NCBI RefSeq assembly: GCF_021390495.1
Contig: NZ_JAJEJP010000001.1
Span: forward strand, 930,001-994,000
From: Paraburkholderia sp. ZP32-5
Lineage (GTDB): Bacteria > Pseudomonadota > Gammaproteobacteria > Burkholderiales > Burkholderiaceae
Direction of reading: 5' to 3'
DNA: 64,000 bases
In this document: positions 9,217 to 18,558 of the stretch, piece by piece
Position numbering within the stretch: the first letter of the stretch is position 1
Layout: each line of letters begins with the position of its first letter
Translations under genes and position numbers: made by a program
Notes under the pieces: model-generated
Database searches by the model: none
What the model saw: the letters and a program-made list of their open reading frames with translations, nothing else
Told to the model about the DNA's origin: nothing

Positions 9217-10143
9217 TCAATCCAGCAGATAACTTTCGCCGCGCGATCCGGCCGGCGTCAGCGCCGGTTCGCCGCGCAGATCGCGCATCGCATCTTCGAT
9301 CGTCGCCGACATCGTGTTGAGCGCGAGGTCGTTATCATCGGTGCCGAACGGTTCTTCGAGCTGCGCCGCGATCGCCTCGTGCGCCATGAACGTGTACGCG
9401 ACGAACACCGCGAATACCGGCGTAAAAACGCCGATGCTGTCGACCAGACCGAACGGCAGCGACGCGCAGAAGAAATACACGGTGCGATGAATCATCACCG
9501 AATACGCGAACGGCAGCGGTGTCGACGCGATGCGCTCGCAGCCGCCGATCACGTCCGACAAGCCATTCAGATTGCGGTCGAACGCGAGCACTGCCATCGG
9601 ATCGAGCGCGCCCGTGCGTGCGTGGCGTCGCACCCATTCGCCGAGGCACAGCAACAGCATCGCCGGCCTGTAGCGCGCGGCCATCACGCGCTCGAACAGC
9701 GCCGCGGGTAGACGCGCGGCGAGATCGTCGCGCGGATCGGTCTGACGTAACTGATGACGCAGCGCATGCGGCAGCGCGCTCAGCATCGCGACAAATTCGG
9801 CAGTGTCCTGTTCCGATAACTCGCGCGACGGCATCGTCAGCGCCTGACGCGTTAGCGAGCGCGACTCGTTCAGCAATTGCCCCCACAGCTTGCGCGCTTC
9901 CCACCAGCGGTCGTAGCTCGCGTTGTTGCGAAAGCCGAGAAACACGGCGAGCGCGATACCGACCAGTGAAAACGGCGCGGTCGTATTCAGATTCAGACTG
10001 ACGGGCAACAAATGATCATGCGCGGCCAGCGCGATGATCGCGATGACGAAGATCAGAAAAAGCCGCGGCAGCAGTTGCGGCAGCACCGAGCCGCGCCACG
10101 CGAGCAGCATGCGGAACCAGTTGAGATGCGGGCGGATGATCAT
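9217..10143 (-). CDS. bestrophin-family anion channel
   Basis: 308-residue inner-membrane protein of the bestrophin/UPF0187 family (MIIRPHLNWFRMLLAWRGSVLPQLL start; FLGFRNNASYDRWWEARKLWG, a family signature; later PLPFAYSVMIHRTVYFFC and GVFTPVFAVFVAYTFMAHEAIAAQLEEPFG). Four hydrophobic segments are visible. Bacterial members form pentameric ion channels. The start at 10143 was preferred over an upstream in-frame start because family similarity begins at MIIRPHLNW. It converges with the LprI-like gene. Confidence 0.9.
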   Translation of the reverse strand: MIIRPHLNWFRMLLAWRGSVLPQLLPRLFLIFVIAIIALAAHDHLLPVSLNLNTTAPFSLVGIALAVFLGFRNNASYDRWWEARKLWGQLLNESRSLTRQALTMPSRELSEQDTAEFVAMLSALPHALRHQLRQTDPRDDLAARLPAALFERVMAARYRPAMLLLCLGEWVRRHARTGALDPMAVLAFDRNLNGLSDVIGGCERIASTPLPFAYSVMIHRTVYFFCASLPFGLVDSIGVFTPVFAVFVAYTFMAHEAIAAQLEEPFGTDDNDLALNTMSATIEDAMRDLRGEPALTPAGSRGESYLLD

Positions 10144-10220
10144 GGGGCGCGTTGAGTCGGCGGATAAGTCAGGCGATAAAGCACCTATTATCGATCGCTT
10201 TTTGCGCCGCACATAAAAGA

Positions 10221-10266
10221 AAACCCGCGCGGTGTGCTTCGCGTTCGAAGCTCACCGCGCGGGTTT
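10221..10266 (-). terminator. terminator of the zwf-pgl-glk operon
   Basis: 14-bp perfect stem AAACCCGCGCGGTG (10221-10234) / CACCGCGCGGGTTT (10253-10266) with an 18-base loop. On the minus strand it is followed by TCTTTTA. It sits about 50 bases past the glk-hexR stop and may also act on plus-strand read-through. Confidence 0.85.
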
Positions 10267-10316
10267 GTTCACTCACTCACTCATTCGCCGCCAGCGTAGC
10301 GGAACCCGCCTTCGCG

Positions 10317-12233
10317 TCAGTCCCGCGCCGACGAAGCCGCGCCGTGGCTCAGCCAGTCGAGCACCGCGCTCACGTCGTCGTCCGCGCCTTCGCGGGCCCG
10401 CTCGACCGTCTCCGCGACGTCGTCGCTCGGCACCGCGCGACGAATTGCCACGCCAACCGCGAGGATATCGATCATCGTCAGATGCAGGATGCGCGAGATC
10501 ATCGACAACTGCGACTCGCGAATCTCGATGTGATCGGTCTCCAGCGCCACCGTTGCGCGCTTGGCGAGCGGCGTGTTGCTCGACGTGATCGCGATGACCT
10601 TCGCGCCAGCCTGCATCGCGACGTCCAGTACACGCAGCAGCTCGGGCGCGCGTCCCGACTTCGATACCGCGACGATCACGTCGCCCTTGCCGAGCAACGC
10701 GGCGGAGGCCGCCTGCATGTACAGGTCGCCGTAGGCGATCGTCGGAATGCCGAAGCGGAAGAACTTGTAGTGCGCGTCCTGCGCGACGATGTTCGAGTTG
10801 CCGAGCCCGTAGAACTCGATACGCCGCGCGCCGTTCAGCAGATCGATCGCGCGCTCCACATGCTCGAAGTTCAGATGCTCGCGCAACTGCAGAATCGCCG
10901 ACACCGTGTTGTCGAGCACCTTCGCGCCGAAGTCGGTCGCGGTGTCGCCCAGATGCACCTGGCTGTGGCTGACCGGAATCGTGCCGGTCAGACCGGTGGC
11001 GAGCTTCAGCTTGAAGTCCGACAGACCCTGGCAGCCGAGCGAACGGCAGAAGCGGATCACGGTCGGCTGGCTCACGTCCGCCTTGCGCGCGATATCGACG
11101 ATCGGATCGTTGATGATCGAGCGCGGATGATTCAGCGCGAGATCGGCGACGCGGCGCTCGGCCGGCGTCAGCGCGTCGCGCATCTGGCGAATCCGCTCGA
11201 ACACCGCCGACGAACTGCCGCCCGCGCGATTCGACAACTGCTCGGCGAGAATCGCCGAGACGCCGAGAAAGGCCGGGTATTCGGCGGTGATCACATAGGT
11301 GGGCACGCTCTGCAGATACGCCTCGAAGCGGCCCTTTGCCTCGAAGCGCTTGCGAAACGACGAGCGCGCGAAGAATTCGCCGAGCCGCGGCACCACGCCG
11401 CCGCCGATATAGATGCCGCCGAGCGCGCCGAGCGTCACCGCGATATTGCCGGCGAAGGTGCCGAGAATGCCGCAGAACACGTCGACCGATTCGGCCGCGA
11501 GCGGCTCGCCTTCGAGCGCGCGTTTGACGATCTCGACGGTGTCGACGTTGGCTGCCACGCGCTTCTTGTCGCGGCCCGCGAGCGCGCGGTAGATCACCTC
11601 GATGCCGGGGCCCGCGGCCACGCGTTCGAACGACACGTGCGACCACTTCTTGCGCGCGTATTGCAGCACGATGTCCTCGCGCTCGTCGGCGGGCGCGAAG
11701 GTGGCGTGGCCGCCTTCGCTGCCGAGCGCGATCCAGCGGTCGTCGGCGGGAATCAGGCCCGATACGCCCATGCCGGTGCCGGGGCCGAGCAGGCCGATCA
11801 CGCTGTTCGGCCGGCGCGCGCCGCCGCCTACCTGCACGCGTTGCGCGTCGGTCAGGCCGGGTAGCGCCATCGCCAGCGCGGTGAAATCGTTGACGACCAG
11901 CAGCGTGTCGAAACCGAGCGCCCGGCGCGTCGCTTCGATCGAAAAGGTCCAGTCGTGATTGGTCATGCTGACCTGGTCGCCGTCGACCGGGTTCGCGATC
12001 GCGATCGCCGCGTGATTGACGCGGCCGATCTTCATGTCCTTCAGATACTTCTTGATGACTTCGGCAACACCCGGATAGTCCGCGCACGGATAGACCTGCA
12101 CCGAGCCGATTTCACCAGGGCGTGTTTCGAGCGCGAAGCGTGCATTGGTGCCACCGATGTCGGCCAGCAGTCTCGGTCCGTCGGCGTGCTGGCCCGCGCC
12201 CGGCATTGCTTTAGTTTGCACACCAGTAGACAT
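10317..12233 (-). CDS. glk: bifunctional glucokinase / HexR-type (RpiR family) transcriptional regulator
   Basis: 638-residue fusion. Residues ~20-335 are a ROK-unrelated Glk-type glucokinase ([38 protein letters not shown]), which phosphorylates glucose. Residues ~343-415 are an RpiR/HexR helix-turn-helix ([20 protein letters not shown]). Residues ~460-595 are a SIS sugar-phosphate-binding domain ([22 protein letters not shown]-like [12 protein letters not shown]). HexR is known to sense KDG-6-P and repress Entner-Doudoroff genes. The ATG at 12233 has AAGGGAG upstream and overlaps the pgl end by 23 bases, implying translational coupling. This fusion is known in Burkholderia relatives. It likely binds the palindrome at 14746-14762. 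Confidence 0.96.
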   Translation of the reverse strand: MSTGVQTKAMPGAGQHADGPRLLADIGGTNARFALETRPGEIGSVQVYPCADYPGVAEVIKKYLKDMKIGRVNHAAIAIANPVDGDQVSMTNHDWTFSIEATRRALGFDTLLVVNDFTALAMALPGLTDAQRVQVGGGARRPNSVIGLLGPGTGMGVSGLIPADDRWIALGSEGGHATFAPADEREDIVLQYARKKWSHVSFERVAAGPGIEVIYRALAGRDKKRVAANVDTVEIVKRALEGEPLAAESVDVFCGILGTFAGNIAVTLGALGGIYIGGGVVPRLGEFFARSSFRKRFEAKGRFEAYLQSVPTYVITAEYPAFLGVSAILAEQLSNRAGGSSSAVFERIRQMRDALTPAERRVADLALNHPRSIINDPIVDIARKADVSQPTVIRFCRSLGCQGLSDFKLKLATGLTGTIPVSHSQVHLGDTATDFGAKVLDNTVSAILQLREHLNFEHVERAIDLLNGARRIEFYGLGNSNIVAQDAHYKFFRFGIPTIAYGDLYMQAASAALLGKGDVIVAVSKSGRAPELLRVLDVAMQAGAKVIAITSSNTPLAKRATVALETDHIEIRESQLSMISRILHLTMIDILAVGVAIRRAVPSDDVAETVERAREGADDDVSAVLDWLSHGAASSARD

Positions 12234-12930
12234 CGAGTCTCACTCCCTTGTCGTTTGCCAACTGCGAGATGGCATTTTTTTGTAGCGAAGCGGCGGCTGC
12301 ATTGAGCACGTCCATCTTGCGCGGTCCAGCGATCAGCAGAAACAGATGCTTCACTTCCTTCAGCGCGGAAAGCGACCAGCTCACGCGCGCGTGCGGTGCG
12401 GCACCCGGGTGCACGGCGACGAAGCGCTCGGTCGTGGTGATCGCGTGATCCCATTCGGGCGAATCCGCGAAGATCGATGCGGTATGGCCGTCCTCGCCCA
12501 TGCCGAGCACCACGACGTCGGGTACCGCGGCAAAGCGTGCATCCGCGTTCAGCGCGGCGACGTGCGCATCGAGCTCCTGGGTGGTGTCGACCAGCGGCCA
12601 GAACGTCGCGTTGCGCGCGGCGTTCTGCAGCAGCGTGGCGCGCGCGAGTTGCGCGTTGCTCGCGCTGTCGCTCTCCGGCACCCAGCGGTCGTCGACCAGC
12701 GTGATCGCGATACGCGGCCAGTCGAACGCCTGGGTGGACAGCGTCTCGAGGAACGGACGCGGGCTGGTGCCGCCGGATACGGCCAGCATGGCCGGGCGCG
12801 CGCCCGGGTTTGATGAGGTGCCGGTGGCGGCCGCCTGCGCGGCAAGCGACGCATGTAGCGCGTCGCCCACCGCTTTCGCCAGCGCGTCGGATTGGGCGCG
12901 CTGGTCGTCGAAAGCGTTAAGCTGGATCAC
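12211..12930 (-). CDS. pgl: 6-phosphogluconolactonase
   Basis: 239 residues; hydrolyses 6-phosphogluconolactone between Zwf and the Entner-Doudoroff or pentose phosphate steps. DevB/Pgl motifs visible are [37 protein letters not shown] and [18 protein letters not shown]. The start is GTG at 12930 with a strong GGAGGAGAA immediately upstream. The gene sits between zwf (237 bases upstream) and glk-hexR (23-base overlap), all on the minus strand. Confidence 0.96.
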   Translation of the reverse strand: MIQLNAFDDQRAQSDALAKAVGDALHASLAAQAAATGTSSNPGARPAMLAVSGGTSPRPFLETLSTQAFDWPRIAITLVDDRWVPESDSASNAQLARATLLQNAARNATFWPLVDTTQELDAHVAALNADARFAAVPDVVVLGMGEDGHTASIFADSPEWDHAITTTERFVAVHPGAAPHARVSWSLSALKEVKHLFLLIAGPRKMDVLNAAAASLQKNAISQLANDKGVRLDVYWCAN

Positions 12931-13167
12931 TTCTCCTCCGTGCTGCTTTCTTGTTAGGCCTGCGGAATCAGCGTTGCTGCTTTCGCGTGACGTTTGCGAT
13001 GCGGGGGGCTTGCAGACGTCTTACACGATACCGGCGCGATTCCGTTCAGTTCGTCGGTGGGGTCCTGCCGGCGCCGCGCGAATTGCCGCTGCGAAGTGCT
13101 GCCGCGATTGTTGCCAGATTGTTGCCAATATCGCGCGACGCCGTCCATCAATTCAAATTCATCAACG

Positions 13168-14631
13168 TCAATTCTCTTCCTCGAGCCAGCAGGTGCCGTG
13201 CTGCGCGAGCATCGCGCTTGCCGCGGCCGGTCCCCACGTGCCCGCCGCATACGGCTTGGGCGGCTTGTGCGAGGCCTGCCATTCGTTCAGGATCGGCTCG
13301 ACCCAGCGCCACGCGGCTTCCTGTTCGTCGCGCCGCACGAACAGCGCGAGCCGGCCGTGGATCACGTCGAGCAGCAGCCGCTGATACGCCTCCATCTGTC
13401 CTTCGCGGAAGAACTGATCGAACGCGAGATCGAGGTGCACGCTCGCGAGGTTCATGCCCTCGCCGGGCTGCTTCGCCAGACAGTACAGACGAATCGTCTC
13501 GTTCGGCTGCAGGCGGATCACGAGGCGGTTCGCGCCCGCGCGCAGCGCCGGAGCGCCGAGCGCCGAATGCGGCACCGGACGGAAATTCACGACGATCTCG
13601 GCGACCCGATCCGCCAGCCGCTTGCCCGTGCGCAGAAAAAACGGCACACCGGCCCAGCGCCAGTTCTCGATCTCGACTTTAAGCGCGACGAAAGTTTCGG
13701 TGGAGCTATCGGGTTTGACGCCGTGCTCGGTCGCGTAGGCCGGCACCGTGGTGCCGCGAATCACGCCCGAATGATACTGGCCACGCACCGCAACCTTGCC
13801 GATTTCCTGGGGATCGACGGGTTTTAGCGCGCGCAGCACGCGCAGCTTCTCGTCGCGCACCGAGTCCGAATCCATCGAGTGGGGCGGCTCCATCGCGACG
13901 ATCGACAGCAATTGCAACAGGTGGTTCTGCACCATGTCGCGCAGCGCGCCGGTATTGTCGTAGAAATCGCCACGCGCCTCGACGCCCAGCTCCTCGGCGA
14001 TCGTAATCTGGATGCTCTCGACCCATTCGCGGCGCCACAGCGGCTCGAACAGCGCATTGCCGAAGCGCAGCGCGAGCAGGTTCTGCACCGGCTCCTTACC
14101 GAGATAGTGGTCGATCCGGTAGATCTGCTCTTCCGCGAAGATCTCGCCGACCGCATCGTTAATGGCATTCGAAGATTTCAGATCGTAACCAAGCGGCTTT
14201 TCGAGCACGATGCGCGCATTGGTATTGAGCCCGACCGAAGCAAGCGCATGACAGATCGGCACGAACAGCGACGGACCGGTCGCCAGGTAGAACACGCGGA
14301 TGCCGGGCAGGTCCTGCACTGCATCACGCAGATGCACGAAGTCTTCCGGCTTGCCGAGATCGATCTTCGCGAACTCGATGCGTGCGAGGAAGCTCGTCCA
14401 CGCGCCTTCGTCCACACCGTTCTTCGATACGTGGGGTTTGACGTGTTCGTCGACCCATTGCAGGTATTCGCCGCGATCCGCCACGTGCCGCGCCACCGCC
14501 ACGATCTTGCCGCTGTCGGCGAGCATGCAGCCGGCACGGTGCGCTTCGAACAGCGCGGGCAGGATCTTGCGCATCGACAGATCGCCGGTTCCGCCGAAGA
14601 GAACGAAGGTGAAGCTTGAATCGGTTTGCAT
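13168..14631 (-). CDS. zwf: glucose-6-phosphate 1-dehydrogenase
   Basis: 487 residues, the usual size. NAD(P)-binding GGTGDLSMRKILPALF lies at the N-terminus and the active-site signature RIDHYLGKEPVQNLL at about residue 170-184. It oxidises glucose-6-phosphate to the lactone and produces NADPH. The ATG at 14631 is preceded by GGAGACTC. The frame is open further upstream, but that part overlaps the regulatory region and has no family sequence. First gene of zwf-pgl-glk; the HexR-like operator lies 115 bases upstream. Confidence 0.97.
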   Translation of the reverse strand: MQTDSSFTFVLFGGTGDLSMRKILPALFEAHRAGCMLADSGKIVAVARHVADRGEYLQWVDEHVKPHVSKNGVDEGAWTSFLARIEFAKIDLGKPEDFVHLRDAVQDLPGIRVFYLATGPSLFVPICHALASVGLNTNARIVLEKPLGYDLKSSNAINDAVGEIFAEEQIYRIDHYLGKEPVQNLLALRFGNALFEPLWRREWVESIQITIAEELGVEARGDFYDNTGALRDMVQNHLLQLLSIVAMEPPHSMDSDSVRDEKLRVLRALKPVDPQEIGKVAVRGQYHSGVIRGTTVPAYATEHGVKPDSSTETFVALKVEIENWRWAGVPFFLRTGKRLADRVAEIVVNFRPVPHSALGAPALRAGANRLVIRLQPNETIRLYCLAKQPGEGMNLASVHLDLAFDQFFREGQMEAYQRLLLDVIHGRLALFVRRDEQEAAWRWVEPILNEWQASHKPPKPYAAGTWGPAAASAMLAQHGTCWLEEEN

Positions 14632-14734
14632 GAGTCTCCGTCGATGTCCTGAAGGGCCGCCGAGCCGAACCGGTACGACCGCGCAGTGCCGCGCGCTGAC
14701 CGAAAAGAGCGACCGTAGTCCGATAAAATATTTT

Positions 14735-14763
14735 TTGACACTGAATTGTAGTTTAACTACAAT
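14735..14763 (+). promoter_or_regulatory. near-consensus sigma-70 promoter of the ABC importer operon
   Basis: TTGACA (14735-14740), a 17-base spacer and TACAAT (14758-14763): a perfect -35 and a 5/6 -10 box. It points toward gtsA at 15189, so the transcription start would be near 14770. The HexR-like palindrome covers the end of the spacer and nearly all of the -10, which fits direct repression. Confidence 0.8.
14746..14762. promoter_or_regulatory. HexR-like operator palindrome
   Basis: TTGTAGTT-T-AACTACAA, a perfect 8+1+8 palindrome. It resembles the published HexR recognition sites of gamma-proteobacteria (TGTAATTAAATTACA type; TTGT...ACAA ends). It sits between zwf and gtsA, and a HexR-domain protein is encoded in the same operon as zwf. 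Binding is inferred, not shown. Confidence 0.8.
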
Positions 14764-15188
14764 CCAAATCAAGAGGTAGCGCTAATTCGATGAAAAAAGC
14801 GTGCGCTGTTCAGGCGGGATGCGCGTTTTTGCGAATCGGCAGGCGTCCCCCGCATGTTAATAGACAGGGGCCGCGCTTGCCGACCGGCCTGCGGGGTCGT
14901 TACCCGCTGCTTGCGTAACGGCAGGCATCGGATCGGTGCAGGAAGTACCTCGAGTCTGCCGCGCGACGCGGGCAGGCAAAAATCAAAAGAGGAGACAGTC
15001 AGTTGCATCCCGAACCACTCACCTCTTGAGCGTCCAGCGGCCGGACATCGGTCCGCCGGCGCATGCCGTCGCGCATGCGCCCGACCATGCTCGATCGCCC
15101 AGTGCTTTGCCTGTTTGAACCAACCACAGCACCCTGGCGACATCAGGGGCCATTCGTTTTTTGTTCAGGTGTCTGGAGGAGATAAGCA
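14764..15188 (+). other. long 5' leader of the ABC importer operon
   Basis: If transcription starts near 14770 the first gene has a leader of about 415 bases. I see no convincing gene in it. It ends with a good ribosome site (CTGGAGGAGATAAGC) before the ATG at 15189. No recognised riboswitch motif was found by eye. Confidence 0.5.
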
Positions 15189-16436
15189 ATGAAATTTCGC
15201 GCGATCATGGGCGCTCTGTGCGCTGCGGGTCTGATGTGTGGCGTGTCGGCCGTGCAGGCCGCCGAGTCGGTCGAAGTGCTGCACTGGTGGACTTCGGGCG
15301 GCGAATCGAAGGCCGTCGGCGTCCTCAAGGACGACATGACGAAGCAGGGCTACACGTGGAAGGACTTCGCGGTTGCGGGCGGCGCCGGCGCGGCTGCCAT
15401 GACGGCACTGAAGACGCAGGTGATCTCGGGCAACGCACCGAGCGCCGCGCAGATCAAGGGTCCGCTGATCCAGGACTGGGCTTCGCAGGGCGTGCTGGTG
15501 CCGATCGACCCGGTCGCCGGCGACTGGAAAAAGAACCTGCCGCCGGAAATCGACAAGATCATGCATGCGGACGGCCACTATGTCGCCGCGCCGTTCTCGG
15601 TGCATCGCGTGAACTGGCTGTATATCAACAAGGCAGCGCTGGATAAGGCCGGCGGCAAGGTGCCGACCACGTGGCCTGAATTCTTCGCGGTGGCTGACAA
15701 GATGAAAGCCGCGGGCATCCAGCCGATCGCGATGGGCGGCCAGCCGTGGCAGGACCTGACGCTGTGGGAAGACGTCGTGCTGTCGCAAGGCGCGGACTTC
15801 TACAAGAAGGCACTGGTCGACCTCGACGAGAAGACGCTGACCTCCGACAAGATGATTGGCGTGTTCGACACCGTGCGCAAAATCCAGGGCTACTTCGACG
15901 CGGGCCGCACCGGACGTGACTGGAACCTGGCAACGGCAATGGTCATCAACGGCAAGGCCGGCATGCAGTTCATGGGCGACTGGGCGAAGGGCGAATTCAC
16001 CAACGCCGGCAAGAAGTCGGGCAGCGACTTCATCTGCGCGGTCGTACCGGGCACCGACAAGGGCTACACGTTCAACGTCGACTCGTTCGTGTTCTTCCAG
16101 CAGAAGGGCCAGAAGGCCGCGACGCCGGGCCAGCTCGCGCTCGCGAAGACGATCATGTCGCCGGAATTCCAGGAGCAGTTCAGCCTGTACAAGGGCTCGA
16201 TCCCGGTGCGTCTCGGCGTGCCGATGGACAAGTTCGACGACTGCGCGAAGAAGTCGTACGCGGATGAGCAGGTCGCGATCAAGGCAGGCGGCTATGTGCC
16301 GTCGCTCGCTCACGGCATGGCTCAACCGGACGCTGCTGCCGGCGCGATCTCCGACGTCGTCACGAAGTTCATGAACTCGCAGGAAGATTCGAAGACCGCG
16401 GTTCAGGCGCTCGCGAAGGCAGCGAAGACCAAGTAA
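15189..16436 (+). CDS. gtsA: ABC sugar (glucose/mannose type) substrate-binding protein
   Basis: 415-residue periplasmic binding protein with a signal peptide cleaved near VQA|AES (residue ~24). It is a family 1 carbohydrate-binding protein: VEVLHWWTSGGESKAV, AAPFSVHRVNWLYINKAALDKAG, GMQFMGDWAKGEF. Aromatic residues (HWW, W in MGDW) suit sugar stacking. Placement next to zwf-pgl-glk and the HexR-like site argues for glucose (GtsA of pseudomonads), though mannose or other hexoses are possible. First gene of the four-gene importer; the hairpin at 16457-16489 follows. Confidence 0.9.
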   Translation: MKFRAIMGALCAAGLMCGVSAVQAAESVEVLHWWTSGGESKAVGVLKDDMTKQGYTWKDFAVAGGAGAAAMTALKTQVISGNAPSAAQIKGPLIQDWASQGVLVPIDPVAGDWKKNLPPEIDKIMHADGHYVAAPFSVHRVNWLYINKAALDKAGGKVPTTWPEFFAVADKMKAAGIQPIAMGGQPWQDLTLWEDVVLSQGADFYKKALVDLDEKTLTSDKMIGVFDTVRKIQGYFDAGRTGRDWNLATAMVINGKAGMQFMGDWAKGEFTNAGKKSGSDFICAVVPGTDKGYTFNVDSFVFFQQKGQKAATPGQLALAKTIMSPEFQEQFSLYKGSIPVRLGVPMDKFDDCAKKSYADEQVAIKAGGYVPSLAHGMAQPDAAAGAISDVVTKFMNSQEDSKTAVQALAKAAKTK

Positions 16437-16456
16437 GTGAAGTAAGGCGAAGCGTT

Positions 16457-16489
16457 GCGCCCGGCGGCTTGCAGTGAAACGCCGGGTGT
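16457..16489 (+). other. intercistronic hairpin between binding protein and permease genes
   Basis: CCCGGCG (16460-16466) pairs with CGCCGGG (16480-16486), extendable outward through G-U pairs. There is no T-run. In other binding-protein operons such hairpins stabilise the upstream message so that the binding protein outnumbers the membrane parts; that role is inferred. Confidence 0.5.
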
Positions 16490-16505
16490 GTCCTTCGGGC
16501 CGCCT

Positions 16506-16541
16506 TGTACCGCACGTCGTACCGCATGTCGTATCGCGTCG
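16506..16541. repeat. three imperfect 12-bp tandem units
   Basis: Units TGTACCGCACGT, CGTACCGCATGT and CGTATCGCGTCG follow one another in the noncoding gap between gtsA and gtsB. No function is evident. Confidence 0.5.
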
Positions 16542-16669
16542 AGCGTTGCGGCAACGTGAGGCGCGAGGCGGCTTCACTCTGGTTTCATCGAGTCACACCC
16601 ATGCTGTTGCGGTCCCGCATCTTGCGTAGGCGGTGAGCCACACGGCACAGTTTCAGCAGGAGTCGAGTA

Positions 16670-17608
16670 GTGACTGCTTCTATCAGCGGAAACGGGAAAA
16701 CGGCTGCCGCCACCCGCCGCGCGTCGCCCACGGCGGCCCTCGCCGATCGCTGGATTCCGAAGCTGGTGCTCGCGCCCAGCGTCGTGATCAGCCTGATCTT
16801 CGTCTACGGCTTTATCGCAATCACCGGCTATCTGTCGCTGTCTACGTCGCGGCTGATGCCCCGTTTCGAGTTCGCCGGCCTCGAGCGTTATCGCGAACTG
16901 TTCGACAACGACGTGTTCTGGACCTCGGCCAAGAACCTCGGCTGGTTCGGCATTCCGTTCATCGCGATCTGTATCGGACTCGGTCTGTTTCTCGCGATCC
17001 TGCTCGATCAGCAGATTCGCAACGAAGGCGCGCTGCGTGCGGTGTTCCTGTACCCGATGGCGCTGTCGTTCATCGTGACCGGTACCGCGTGGCAGTGGAT
17101 TCTGACGCCGAGCATCGGCATCGAGAAAGTGTTCCACGACTGGGGCTGGACGAGCTTCTCGTTCAACTGGCTCGGCGACCCGGATAAAGCGATCTTCTGT
17201 ATCGTGATCGCGGCGGTCTGGCAATCCACCGGCTTCGTGATGGCGCTGTTCCTCGCGGGGCTGCGCGGTGTCGATGGCGAAATCTTCAAGGCCGCGCAGA
17301 TCGACGGCGCGGGGCTGCCGACCATCTATCGCAAGATCGTGATTCCGAGCATGCGCCCGGTGTTTTTCTCCGTGCTACTGATTCTCTGCCACATCACGAT
17401 CAAGACCTTCGACCTCGTGGTCGCGCTGACCGCGGGCGGCCCGGGCACGTCGTCGTCGCTGCCGGCCATCTTCATGTACACGTTTTCGTTCAATCGCGGG
17501 CAGCTCGGCGTCGGCGCGGCATCGTCGATGATGATGCTCGCCACCGTCGTGGCCGTGCTCGTGCCGCTGATGTATCTGGAATCGAGGAGCACGCGCAATG
17601 CAGCCTAA
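16670..17608 (+). CDS. gtsB: ABC sugar transporter permease (MalF-like)
   Basis: 312-residue inner-membrane permease with about six transmembrane segments beginning at KLVLAPSVVISLIFVYGFIAITGYL. The cytoplasmic EAA loop is EIFKAAQIDGAGLPTIYRKIVIPSM (typical EAA...G.........I.LP). The start is GTG at 16670 with CAGGAG upstream; no ATG gives a full N-terminus. The gtsC start overlaps its last 11 bases, implying translational coupling. Confidence 0.92.
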   Translation: MTASISGNGKTAAATRRASPTAALADRWIPKLVLAPSVVISLIFVYGFIAITGYLSLSTSRLMPRFEFAGLERYRELFDNDVFWTSAKNLGWFGIPFIAICIGLGLFLAILLDQQIRNEGALRAVFLYPMALSFIVTGTAWQWILTPSIGIEKVFHDWGWTSFSFNWLGDPDKAIFCIVIAAVWQSTGFVMALFLAGLRGVDGEIFKAAQIDGAGLPTIYRKIVIPSMRPVFFSVLLILCHITIKTFDLVVALTAGGPGTSSSLPAIFMYTFSFNRGQLGVGAASSMMMLATVVAVLVPLMYLESRSTRNAA

Positions 17609-18455
17609 GATGACGATGAGCCGTGCCGTCATTTACGCGGCCCTGATCCTGTTCGCCCTGTATTTCCTGTTTCCGCTGTACGTGATGCTGTCGACGTCGT
17701 TCAAGGACATCGACCAGCTGCGCACCGGCAACCTGCTCACACCGCCGACCCACTGGACCATCGATCCGTGGCTCAAGGCATGGAGCGGCGCCTGCACCGG
17801 CGTGCGCTGCGACGGCATGCAGCCGTTCTTCATGAACTCGGTGCGCATGGTGATTCCGGCCGTGCTGATCTCGTCGATCATCGGCGCGTTCAACGGTTAT
17901 GTACTCACGCACTGGCGTTTTCGCGGCGCGGATCCGATCTTCACGATGCTGCTGGTCGGGTGCTTCATTCCGTTTCAGGCGATCCTGCTGCCGATGGCGC
18001 GCTTCGAAGGCATGATGGGCCTGTCGAACACGACGACCGGTCTGGTGCTGGTGCACGTGATCTACGGTATCGCGTTCACGACGATGTTCTTCCGCAACTT
18101 CTACGTCAGCATTCCGGCTGAGCTCGTGAAGGCCGCGCGGATCGACGGCGCGGGTTTCTTCACGATCTTCACGAAGATCCTGCTGCCGGTGTCGCTGCCG
18201 ATCTTCATGGTGTGCCTGATCTGGCAATTCACGCAGATCTGGAACGACTTCCTGTTCGGTATCGTGTTCTCCGGCGTCGATTCGATGCCGATCACGGTGG
18301 CGCTGAACAACCTCGTGAACACCTCGACCGGCGTCAAGGAATACAACGTGGACATGGCCGGCGCGATCATCGCGGCGCTGCCCACCTTGCTCGTCTACAT
18401 CATCGCCGGACGTTACTTCGTGCGCGGCCTGACCGCGGGCGCGGTGAAGGGCTAA
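17598..18455 (+). CDS. gtsC: ABC sugar transporter permease (MalG-like)
   Basis: 285-residue second permease, six predicted membrane spans, starting MQPKMTMSRAVIYAALILFALYFLFPLYVMLSTSF, a typical MalG-class N-terminus. The EAA loop is ELVKAARIDGAGFFTIFTKILLPVSLP. It pairs with GtsB to form the channel. It overlaps gtsB by 11 bases and is followed after about 100 bases by the ATPase gene. Confidence 0.93.
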   Translation: MQPKMTMSRAVIYAALILFALYFLFPLYVMLSTSFKDIDQLRTGNLLTPPTHWTIDPWLKAWSGACTGVRCDGMQPFFMNSVRMVIPAVLISSIIGAFNGYVLTHWRFRGADPIFTMLLVGCFIPFQAILLPMARFEGMMGLSNTTTGLVLVHVIYGIAFTTMFFRNFYVSIPAELVKAARIDGAGFFTIFTKILLPVSLPIFMVCLIWQFTQIWNDFLFGIVFSGVDSMPITVALNNLVNTSTGVKEYNVDMAGAIIAALPTLLVYIIAGRYFVRGLTAGAVKG

Positions 18456-18558
18456 ATGAAGCGCTAACTCATCGTAGAGCGGCGGCGTCGCGGCGAATCC
18501 GCGCCGCCGTCACCCGACAAGACGTTTTCAAGCAGTACCAGAGAAGAGGATTCACAGC

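Noticed and set aside
10268..10286. TCAC short repeat next to the glk-hexR terminator
   Set aside because: About four copies of a 4-mer outside any gene; too short to call a variable repeat.
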